A stretch of DNA of 64,000 nucleotides from Allolobophora icterica (Eukaryota > Annelida > Clitellata > Crassiclitellata > Lumbricidae), in NCBI GenBank assembly GCA_963556255.1, contig OY744606.1, positions 80,441,541 through 80,505,540 on the forward strand. Direction: 5' to 3'. The position numbers and the translations under genes are program-made. Shown here one piece after another: positions 53,715 to 64,000 of the stretch (positions within the stretch are counted from its first letter, which is position 1; every line of letters begins with the position of its first letter). Below the pieces are notes generated by a model. It had not been told where the DNA came from, did not search any database, and saw nothing but the letters and a program-made list of their open reading frames with translations.

Positions 53715-54110
53715 ATGCCACAGCAGCTATAGAGTCGCTGTGGAAGAGGAGCCGGCATGGCGGACACATTGTTGTCTGCCAGTGAGGTAGGACGTCATCC
53801 AATCTAGCGCAGTAGATGACATGCCAAAAGACAAGTGCAGTCGCTGGAGCAGAATGTCGTGGTCGACTGTGTCGAATGCGGCAGACAGGTCCAGAAGAGA
53901 AAGAACAGACAAGTCTCCAGAGTCAATCGCAATAAGAACGTCAGACAAAATATCTGCGAGAACCGTCTCAGCAGATTGGAAAGTAGGTCTACGGTAAGTC
54001 GACTGTCTGTCTGGGAACAACTGATTGATGTTGAGGTAATTAACAAGTTGCCTGACTACAACCCGTTCCAGCATTTCAGACAGAACAAACAGGTTGGAGA
54101 TGAATGACCC
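53715..54110 (-). pseudogene. CR1-like LINE reverse transcriptase fragment
   Basis: The minus strand reads SNLFVLSEMLERVVVRQLVN, a Q.FRP-like stretch, then SLLDLSAAFDTVDHDILLQR, SFGMSSTALDWMTSYLTGR and QQCV: the classic RT fingers-palm run before the YXDD motif, which is absent. The frame stops at 53727-53729. Truncated at both ends; related to the remnant at 10600-10770. Confidence 0.88.
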
Positions 54111-55524
54111 AATCTGGAGCTATTGAGCTACTGAGTCATCTCCTAATCAGCCTGATTATAAATTGTATCGATCTCTCTGCACTGTGATGCTGGTATCTGG
54201 GTACGTTCAAGGCCAGCATGCTCAGCATCAACCTGACCCAATTATATCGGAGATGAGCGGAGAATTACCTCCATCGCACACGGATACGCCGCAGGGAATT
54301 GCTTTACCTGAGCCAAAGACATGTACTGCGCTATAGGTAAACACTGAGTCAGTTTTCTCAAAAGAATCAATACTCCTAGCTAACACGATACTTATGACCA
54401 CCAAGACGAAAATCACAGTCCAAAAACAATAGCAAAAATACAACAGCTCTGAGTAGGCTTCTTGAAGAGGCGCTATATAAATTATTAAAATGAATGAGAA
54501 AATGAACAGCTGTAGAACTACCCATACCGTTATCTAGATGAATAATCATCACAGTGGCATTGACAAAGACAATGTTTAATCTAAGACAATGACTTCTATA
54601 GCGTCGTTCTCTTAACGCCAAAAACATCAGTTGATGGTCGCTTCGATGGAATGGAAATCAAAATCACAATCCACGGAGAAGCTAATTTGAGATGCGATAG
54701 ATCAGAGAAACCAGAAGCCAGACTACGGTGGGTAGGGAAGCTGAAAGAGATGCGTCTTAAGTTTAGACCTGAATAGAACAAGAAGAAGAAAAAGAAAGCA
54801 GTCCCTCAAGCTAGTCCTGAGCCAGCCACGGGTATGAAACGTTAGCGACTTCATTTTCCTAGCCTCGGCATATGAGGGCGGGTGGCCAGTCCTCTCCCTC
54901 GCCGTTTCATCTTCCCGCTGACAGTGTGCGGTCAGTGTACTCATTATAGCTAAGTTGAAATCCGACAGTTGGGTTGATTAGGGGGTGCAGGTGGAGCAGA
55001 AATCTAGAACCAAATTTCTGCCACGGCTGGAATAACATGTAAAGAATTGACAGAACTGAACTGAACTGGGCAGGAAATTCCAAAGCATTGGGGACCAGCT
55101 ACAGAGGAAACCCGAGAGCGTAGGACTGTTATGGTGCGGGCAAATCAAGAGTCATAGCAACCACTGTTCGAGTGCAACATCTATGCTATGACGGATGAGT
55201 ACGGAAGAGATTTCAGCCTACGTTGGCTGAGTAAGAAGTAGTAACTCCTGGACTGTGGTAAAGATTTCGAAAGGGATTCTTCGCTTAATAGGCAGTCATG
55301 CAATGAAATTAATATGAAACTGACGTTCCTCGGGATCTCTGAACTTGTCATCATCTGTCAACTGTAGCTGGGATGCTGGTGGTTGGGTCAACTGGTGACT
55401 CTTCTGGGTCATCGATCAACGTTTCCTAACTGAGAAATGTCATCTACTTAATGACACTTAACATCGTGTAGGATAACGCAGAGAGCGTCGCTGACTACCG
55501 CCGGATTGGCGCCATATGAATTTC
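54111..55524. other. No gene; old repeat debris
   Basis: A SINE-tail match lies at 54447-54495 (CTCTGAGTAG..GAGGCGCTATATAAAT). 54730-55180 resembles an old LINE 3' untranslated region (GATGCGTCTTAAGTTTAGACC, AAATTCCAAAGCATTGGGGA) but I cannot assign it. Confidence 0.4.
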
Positions 55525-55530
55525 TTTAAT

Positions 55531-55855
<325 letters not shown>

Positions 55856-57432
55856 AAGAAGAAGGTCCGCAACAAGGCGATCCTTTGGGACCAGTCCTCT
55901 TTTGCCTACCGCTTCAAGGAATTCTGTCTCAGTTACAATCGCCACTAGCCTTCGGATATTTAGATGATCTGACCGTGGGCGGCGGGCACGAAATGGTCTG
56001 TGAGGACGTAGCGGCAATAGTGAAAGGTTGCGCCCTTCTGGGTTTAACTATCAACAACTCGAAATGCGAGATACTAGCCAAGAACACAGAGATCGCCCTA
56101 CCAGAACCTGTGAATCAATTCCTGCGTATTGATCCATCATTAGCTAAACTGTTAGGCGCACCACTATCGTCACGAGAAGCCTTAAACGAATCCTTCAACT
56201 CAGTCACGACGAACTTGGCAAGAGCCATGAAAAAACTTGAACAAATACCAAGACAGGATGCGCTCCTGATACTACGGAGTTCAATAGGAGCGCCGAGGCT
56301 CATCCACATCTTACGCTGCACGCCCAGTCATGACCACCCAGGCCTCACGAGATTCGACGAAAAACTACGCTCGGGTATCGAGAGCATTCTTAACATCTCT
56401 CTTTCTGACGACCAATGGACACTCGCTTCCATGCCTATCAGGATGGGCGGGCTTGGAATAAGGAGAGCTTCTTCGTTGGCACTTCCAGCTTTTTTAGCTT
56501 CAGCCGCAAGATCTCACCTCATCCAATCACACATCCTCGCCCTTACACAGGTGCCTGAAGACTCTATTGTGGAAATAATGAGAACTCGTTGGCAGCAGAG
56601 CATCGTGGAACAGATCGCCTTCCCGTCTTTAGATTACAAACAGGCCTCATGGGACATACCATTGTTATCAGCAGCCATGACAGAGATCGCATCTCGATCT
56701 CAGGACCCGTACGATCGGGCCAGGCTAAATGCCATACAGGCCCCGCACGCCTCAGACTGGCTCCATGCCCTTCCGCTAGCCGCACAAGGCCTAAGACTGG
56801 ATGACGAGTCACTGAGAGTAGCTGTGGGCCTAAGACTGGGTGCAGTCATCTGTGCCCCCCACACATGCGCATGCGGAACGACGGTTTCAGCCAGAGGCTC
56901 ACATGGATTGGCATGCTCACTAAGCTTCGGCAGACAAGCTAGACACGCATCAATAAACGACATCGTGCTGCGCAGTCTCATTAAGGCAGGCACCCCTTCA
57001 ATCAAGGAACCGGCTGGCCTCTCCCGACTAGACGGGAAAAGACCTGATGGTCAAACTCTGATTCCGTGGAACAGCGGGCGTTCCCTGATTTGGGACGTAA
57101 CGATCATCGACACTTTTGCGCCATCATATTTGGCCGAGACATCTACAGCAGCGGGAGGAGCCGCAGAAATAGCCGCAACTCGAAAGAAATCCAAATATGC
57201 GGAGCTATCGTTGAGATATTGCTTCACTCCAATCGCAATAGAAACGATGGGACCTATGGACCACGAAGGCTTGGCATTCATCAAAGAACTAGGCCGACGG
57301 TTGACGAGAATAACGGAAGATCCTCGAGAAACGTTCTTCCTGTTACAAAAACTATCAATCACAATCCAGAGGTTCAATGCTATCGCGTGCCTAGGCACGA
57401 TGGGGAATCTCCGACCAGAATCCCGACTTTAA
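55856..57432 (+). pseudogene. 5'-truncated RLE-type LINE (R2/R4/HERO-like) ORF
   Basis: Open from just after TAA at the end of the (AAT)n tract. It begins in RT at EEGPQQGDPLGPVLFCLPLQ, then GYLDDLTVGG (catalytic YLDD), the thumb (KCEILAKN) and GLGIRRASSLALPAFLAS. The C-terminus has a CACGTTVSARGSHGLAC cysteine/histidine cluster, RH near 360, KRPDG, 14 residues, then WDVTIIDT. PD-X(12-14)-D after a zinc cluster is the restriction-like endonuclease of R2/R4/HERO-type LINEs. The fingers of RT and everything N-terminal are missing. ~35 bases after the stop the sequence enters (AAT)n again. About 523 codons without stops, so the truncation is recent. Clade placement is tentative. Confidence 0.82.
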
Positions 57433-57466
57433 TGTAACCGGATAATGATAACGCAATGATTGGAAA

Positions 57467-58436
<970 letters not shown>

Positions 58437-58527
58437 GGATGGATGGATGGATGGATGGATGGATGGATGGATGGATGGATGGATGGATGGATGGATGGAT
58501 GGATGGATGGATGGATGGATGGATGGA
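58437..58527. repeat. (GGAT)n microsatellite
   Basis: About 22 tetranucleotide units. Confidence 0.97.
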
Positions 58528-58639
58528 CGAGTGATCTGTCGGTCAGCTGGTGACGAAGGTCGTCAACATCTCGTTTAAATCTCGTGGCGTCAAATCACGA
58601 TCTAGACAAGAAAGAAAATCCAAGAACTGCTTAACAAAG

Positions 58640-59010
58640 AAATAATCAGAGGCATCCACACATACACAAGGCATATATACACACACAGACAAAAGGCACA
58701 CACACATACACACACACATAGGCACACATAGGGAGAGGAACATATGCGAGGACGACCAGAGACAGAGCGAGGGAGAGTGACGCATAGACAGATGGCTGGA
58801 TGGATGGATAGATGGAGAAAGAGACAGACAGACAGAGACAGAGGCAGAGACAGACAGACAAAGACAGACAGAGACAGACAGACAGAGACAGATACAGACA
58901 GACAGAGACAGACAGACAGACAGAAAGAGACAGACAGAGAGACAGACAGAGAGACCGAGACAGAGACAGAGCTAGACAGAGAGAGACGGAGAGTGAAAGA
59001 CAAGGAAATT
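58640..59010. repeat. (CA)n and (GACA)n-type purine-rich repeats
   Basis: CACACA words at 58657-58730 and GACAGACAGAGACAGA at 58818-58990. Confidence 0.93.
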
Positions 59011-59320
59011 AGAAATAATCACAGAAGTCAAACACAATCAAATATGCATTTGCTATTTATTTATACAGCGCTTCAGTCAAACCAAACGACGGCGCAGAAT
59101 AAATGAAGGCAACAATAGCGAATGGATTGGAAATATAGAATCGATGTGTATTTGCCAGAGACATACAAGCAAACAAACGAAGGCAGACAGACAAACAGAC
59201 GGATGGACAGCAGAAGGGAAAGAGAGAACAGGTTCTTGAAAACTGGTTCTTCAAGATGATGTTTATATAGAGCCTTTTGATCTTGAATAGAAAACAGAGA
59301 AAAAGATAGAGACAAGGATA
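59011..59320. other. Spacer with LINE-tail-like words
   Basis: TTTATACAGCGCTTC at about 59060 and TTTATATAGAGCC at about 59261 resemble the inverse of GCGCTATATAA LINE/SINE tails. Confidence 0.45.
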
Positions 59321-59970
59321 GAAAGACACCCAGGGAAAGGTACAGACAAAGAGACAGTGGCAGAGATAGACAGAGACAGAGATAGGGACAGAAATAGACA
59401 AAGACAAAGAGATAGACAGAGTGTCAGTGAGTAGTAGAAAGACAGATATGGAGAGAGACAGACAGAGAGAAAGAGATAGTGATAAGAACAAGGACAGGGA
59501 CAGAGACACACAGAAAATGCGACAGATAAAGGGACAGAGGCAGAGATAGAGAAAGCCAAGGATATAGACAGAGTGTCAGTGAGTAGTAGAAAGACAGATA
59601 TGGAGAGAGACAGACAGAGAGAAAGAGATAGTGATAAGAACAAGGACAGGGACAGAGTCAACCAGAAAATGCGACAGATAAAGGGACAGAGGCAGAGATA
59701 GAGAAAGCCAAGGATATAGACAGAGTGTCAGTGAGTAGTAGAAAGACAGATATGGAGAGAGACAGACAGAGGGAAAGAGATAGTGATAGGGACAAGGACA
59801 GGGACAGAGACACACAGAAAATGCGACAGATAAAAGGGACAGGGGCAGAGATAGAGAAAGCCAAGGATATAGACAGAGTGTCAGTGATAGAGAGAGGCAG
59901 AGAAAGAGATAGAGATAGGGACTGGCACAGGGACAGGGACACACATTTAGACTGAGAGATAGAGGCAAAC
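59321..59970. repeat. 152 bp tandem satellite in GACAGA-rich DNA
   Basis: GTGTCAGTGAGTAGTAGAAA lies at 59421, 59573 and 59725, with a shortened fourth start at 59878: period 152, 152, 153. Units are nearly identical, so amplification is recent. Ser/Leu/Cys-rich frames are artefacts. Confidence 0.92.
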
Positions 59971-60430
59971 ACAGGAAAAACGAGAGACACAGAGACGGTC
60001 AGTGATGGAACATACATTTCGTAATCTCCAAATATCTCGCGTGCTACTCTGAAGCAAAGCACAGAGCACCAGCTTATTCACGAGCGCTGCGTCTTATCAG
60101 AGGGGTTGTCCAGAGACTGATGTCCAACGGAGGTCTGAGATCGGTTACCAGAGACCAGAGGCAGAGCAGCTTAGACGTTTTGTTGTGTATTATCACACCT
60201 CTTATCTCGAATACATCTTCACACGTAGTCAGTCTGCACGTAATGTGTTCCATAATAATAATAAAATGCTAAGCTGTTAAGACGTAAGCCATAGAAAGCC
60301 TAAGTTGCCAGAGGTGTCAGTCACAGAAGGTTTCGTATCGCTCAAGCTCAAGTGTCATCGGACACATTGACATGCAAATCGAGAATTTGATATTTTGGTT
60401 TGCACAATGAGCACGTTCAAATATCCTACT
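59971..60430. other. Unassigned; type D repeat
   Basis: 60045-60110 (GAAGCAAAGCACAGAGCACC ... AGAGGGGTTGTCC) matches 25155-25190 and, inverted, 26040-26100. Confidence 0.5.
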
Positions 60431-60444
60431 GGTTACCTGTATGC

Positions 60445-60482
<38 letters not shown>

Positions 60483-62901
60483 ATGTACATAGTCAGCCAG
60501 CCTACAGGCCAACCAGATATATAATGATTACAATGATTATCATCACTATAATTATTATTATTTTATTTATTATTAATTTATGTAATGTCATTAGGGATAG
60601 CCTATTTCTATTACTGTACATGGCGGCCTACGTTTCCCAATGAATTATTATTCTCCTAATGTCATTTTTCACCCGAGGTAGAAATAATTCCTCAGGAAGA
60701 AAACAATTATGTTAGGGGTGTAAAACATCATTATTAGTAGTAGTAAGCTTACTGTTATTAGTATCATCACTATCATCACCATGATCATCACCGTTATAAT
60801 CACCATTATAATCATCATTATCATTGTATCAATGTTTCGATCTCTTAGAGAAATCTTGTTACAGTTAAACTGCGATGGAGACAAAGCTGCGACAGCATAA
60901 ATTATCCAGTCCGACTTTAGACGCAGTTAATAAATATATAGTCCGTGGCATCTCTGTTACAGGTGTCTTCAGGTTGCTTTCAAGCTGCAATTATCATCTA
61001 TTGCCTTTACTATTATAATCGATACTTTTAACATTATCAATATGAAAAAACTATTAATATTTCTATATATAATTTTTACTTATTGTATATTTGTTACTGT
61101 TGATGTTATTATTATTTTCAGGCGTTTCTCAACGTTTATTATTACTGTTGTTGTTGTTGTTATGCTTCTGGAACGGCTACCCCTCTTTAGTGTCGGGTAG
61201 AGTTTTGGCAAAGGAACCGCTGAAAGCCACGGCGTTAAAGCGTTAAATTGTTACTAAGAGATTATTATTAGGCCTATTATTTAGCCACGAGCCCTCAGTT
61301 CTCAAAATAATGTCTGGCTATATCTCGTCCAGTTGTTATTATTATTACTATTATCAAAGTTAATTTATAGATGAGGACCAGCGCTCGAAAAAGCACGCAA
61401 ACCAACTGTCGTTTTTCCGAAGTTGGAACAAACAGTTAGCCAAAGAAAACAGATAGCAAGTTTTCCTGGAAAGATTAAGCACATTTAATACGTACGCAGA
61501 AATCCGGACAAAAATGATCCCCTTCCTGTACGCACGTGTACTGTTTTACCCCCACCCCCACCCCCGCGTACGTACTCTTGAAACCCCCCTCTTATAGAGC
61601 AATCTCTAATCCATGGAGCAGGCCGCCAGGCTGTGTCTGACTCACTGCTGAGCTGTGTGATAGTTTAATAATAGCAGTCAGAGGTAGGGTGGCATACAAG
61701 TTACACCCAAGGAGTGGAAAGATCTTGAGTGGAAAGATCTTGCCCCCTACCCCTCCATGGGTACGCACTAAATGGATGGCCGCAAGGCAGCTACAGGTGC
61801 CACACGGTACACTGTCAAGTAGGCCTACCTTGAAGTGCAACACATTTACAGCATAATGAAGCCAATGTCATTTAAAAGACACAATATAATCACAACAAAA
61901 TTTCAATGACATGGTATCCATTTTTTCTCATCGTAGACAACCTGCAACTCCAGGTTTGACATTGTACAAACGACTATTAGCCAAATGAAACGCATGAAGA
62001 AATTATAGACTCTCACATATAACATCAGAACCCATTTGGCAGGGCCTATTGAAAAACGTCTAATTCTAAGCGGCTAGTAATTAAATTAGCCATTTTGTAA
62101 AATTCAAAATAACTCAAATCTGGAGCAGATGCAATCAACAATGTTGACGCCTAAACACATAAGTAGGGCCTACTTTGGATATAATGGGCAAGCATAGCAA
62201 ATGAACACAGATCACATATCTTTCACGTAACGTCTTGTCACGTAATACTTATATATATATAGCAACTATCAATGGTATGTTTCGTGTAAAATTAAAACGC
62301 TGAAACGAAAAACGTTGATGCAATCTTTTCGCCCGTGCTCAAAGAAAGTAACTTAAAATTTGTATTTCAAAATAATAGGTCTTGAAATGTACCTCTGTGG
62401 GGTTTCTCAAAATAATGATACCGACCATGTTCCATAAACTCTTTTTCCATTTCAAACATTTCATCACAGATTCCACAAGACTAACTACATTTAGAATGAT
62501 TTCCTGAAAGCAGTTTTCCATTGGGAAATTAACTTTTTCTCTACAGGGATAAAAGTTCATGTAGGGCGTTTGTTCTTTTGCCTTCAACACAGTTGTTATC
62601 TTCAGTGGTTCACAGATATTATGAAACTGTCTATAAAAATATTACATCTATTTTTTGTCTTTCTGATATTGTGCTATTTTGCAACTTTTCACCAATGTAT
62701 TGTTGTTGTAAAGCATGAGCTTTTGTCTCGTACCAATAAAAGATTACTTACTTGCTTACCTGAAATCCTTACCTAACAATGTCCATGGCGTCCTAGAAAC
62801 GTTTTGACATAAATCGTCCGTGTATAATTTGTCTCCAGTGCTACTACAAGTTTTCACAGGGATTTTTATATCAACAACACCTCATCAAATATTTAACTCT
62901 T
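60431..62901. other. No gene identified; minor repeats
   Basis: (GTCT)n at 60446-60484, (ATC/ATT)-rich patch at 60750-60830, inverted GCCGTTCCAGAA word at ~61168, CCCCCA run at 61550-61565, and a 20 bp duplication GAGTGGAAAGATCTT at 61711/61727. The last part probably holds the 3' untranslated region of the zinc-finger gene at 62902. Confidence 0.45.
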
Positions 62902-63918
62902 TTAGGCCGATTCTCCAGGATGCGTTTTAATATGGTTTCTGAGATTACGATTGCGTGAAAATGCTCTATGGCATAATTTGCACGCGTATGGCTTTACGCC
63001 AGAGTGGGTTCGTGAATGCACGTGAAGATTACTAATTTGCGAAAACGTTTTATTGCATAACTGGCAAACGTATGGCTTTTCTCCAGTGTGAGTTCTTGTA
63101 TGATAATCCAGTTTTATCTTCTGTGTAAATGCTTTGTGGCATAAACTGCACTTGTATGGTTTTTCACCAGTGTGGAGTCTTTTGTGGTATGCCAGACTGC
63201 TTCCCTGTGCAAATGCATTGCAACACACATTGCATTTGTAAGGTTTTTCTCCAGTGTGTGTTCTTGTGTGAATTTCCAGAGTAAACTTCCGTGTGAAGTC
63301 TTTGTGACAGAAATTGCAAGTGTATGGTTTTTCTCCAGTGTGGACTCTTGTATGGACTTTGAAAGCATCAATTCCTGCAAATGTTTTGCAGCATAAAAAA
63401 CACAGGTACGGTTTCTCTCCAGTGTGAGTTCTTGTATGATGATCTCCGCTAGACTTTAGTGAAAATAATTTGTGACATGAATTGCACTTGTATGGTTTTT
63501 CTCCAGTGTGAGTTCTTGTATGATAATACAAATGGCTGTTCTGTGAAAATACTTTGTCACACAAATTACATTTGTATGGTTTTTCTCCAGTGTGAGTTCC
63601 TGTATGATAATACAAACCATGTTTCTGAGAAAACGCTTTGTTACATGAATTGCACTTGTATGGTTTTTCTCCAGTGTGAGTTCTTGTATGACAATACAAA
63701 TAACTTTTATCTGAAAATGCTTTGTCACATAAATCACACTTGTATGGTTTTTCTCCAGTGTGAGTTCTAACATGGATTAAGAGCTTTCCATTTCGAGCAA
63801 ATGCTCTGCTACAAAACTCACATTTGAATCGCTTTTCTTCATTTTGGATTTTAGCTTGCATCTTCGGATCTTCAACATATGGCAAAAACATAAACATTCC
63901 GGGACTTAGTTCTTGCAT
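62902..63918 (-). CDS. C2H2 zinc-finger protein with 11 tandem fingers
   Basis: 338 codons from ATG at 63918 (MQELSPGMF...); the frame stays open further upstream with a possible acceptor (TTTATGAG) near 63965, so this may be the last exon of a longer gene. After ~35 residues come 11 consecutive C2H2 fingers, starting FKCEFCSRAFARNGKLLIHV and ending YACKLCHRAFSRNRNLRNHI, joined by canonical TGEKPY linkers except SGVKPY before the last. All Cys and His ligands are present. Such Kruppel-type arrays bind DNA sequence-specifically in the nucleus. No SCAN, BTB, ZAD or KRAB domain is visible in the part present. It terminates at TGA 62902-62904, ten residues after the last finger. Confidence 0.9.
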   Translation of the reverse strand: MQELSPGMFMFLPYVEDPKMQAKIQNEEKRFKCEFCSRAFARNGKLLIHVRTHTGEKPYKCDLCDKAFSDKSYLYCHTRTHTGEKPYKCNSCNKAFSQKHGLYYHTGTHTGEKPYKCNLCDKVFSQNSHLYYHTRTHTGEKPYKCNSCHKLFSLKSSGDHHTRTHTGEKPYLCFLCCKTFAGIDAFKVHTRVHTGEKPYTCNFCHKDFTRKFTLEIHTRTHTGEKPYKCNVCCNAFAQGSSLAYHKRLHTGEKPYKCSLCHKAFTQKIKLDYHTRTHTGEKPYVCQLCNKTFSQISNLHVHSRTHSGVKPYACKLCHRAFSRNRNLRNHIKTHPGESA

Positions 63919-64000
63919 ACAGGACCACACTTGTACATTTGTATACCGGCAGTGGACTTTGCAAACTCATAAAGAGTGAAGAAATAAATGTCCATGATAA

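Noticed and set aside
58602..60062. Long Ser/Leu/Cys-rich minus-strand frames
   Set aside because: They arise from (GACAGA)n purine-rich repeats and repeat the same periodicity.
62570..62776. Plus-strand frame with hydrophobic stretch
   Set aside because: Short, no homology recognised, ends in AT-rich sequence.

Overview
This is a gene-poor, repeat-dense window from a metazoan nuclear genome, almost certainly a marine invertebrate rather than a vertebrate. The evidence is spliced animal gene fragments (a synaptotagmin-7-like C2A exon and a C2H2 zinc-finger exon), a GMR1-type Ty3/gypsy element, I-clade, CR1-like and RLE-type LINEs, a pogo-like transposon, hAT-like MITEs, a tRNA-derived SINE and abundant microsatellites. 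A mollusc or an echinoderm/hemichordate would both fit; the sequence alone does not settle it.

Layout. 1-2.6 kb: one minus-strand synaptotagmin-7-like exon in introns full of GAT and GATAAC-type repeats. 2.7-3.3 kb: interspersed-repeat copies, split by a complete GMR1-type LTR retrotransposon (3314-10259) with one uninterrupted gag-PR-INT-RT-RNaseH reading frame. 10.3-12.9 kb: two plus-strand exon-like segments and a decayed CR1-like LINE. 14-21 kb: a near-complete I-clade LINE on the minus strand with intact ORF2 and a probably frameshifted ORF1. 21-29 kb: dense copies of one unnamed repeat superfamily, a possible exon, a SINE and microsatellites. 29.4-30.9 kb: a second, 5'-truncated I-clade LINE. 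31-34.7 kb: microsatellites and three TIR elements.

35116-45691 is a very young 10.6 kb LTR element with 2,610 bp LTRs, two LTR mismatches and a 5 bp target duplication. It encodes Gag and protease but no reverse transcriptase, RNase H or integrase. Its gag frame starts inside the LTR and reads through the primer-binding site. The LTR carries a hairpin array and three diverged internal copies of a ~0.5 kb unit. This is the most unusual object in the window.

45.7-47.7 kb: more of the repeat superfamily. 47731-51075: a complete pogo/Tigger-like DNA transposon with a PHD-type finger at the transposase C-terminus. 51-55 kb: a 200 bp assembly gap, minisatellites and a CR1-like RT fragment. 55.5-57.6 kb: a 5'-truncated RLE-type LINE flanked on both sides by (AAT)n. 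57.6-62.9 kb: satellites and simple repeats. 62902-63918: an 11-finger C2H2 protein on the minus strand.

There are no operons. The unifying theme is nested transposition. Three complete elements sit inside older repeats for which an unoccupied related copy exists elsewhere in the window, so their insertion boundaries can be read directly.
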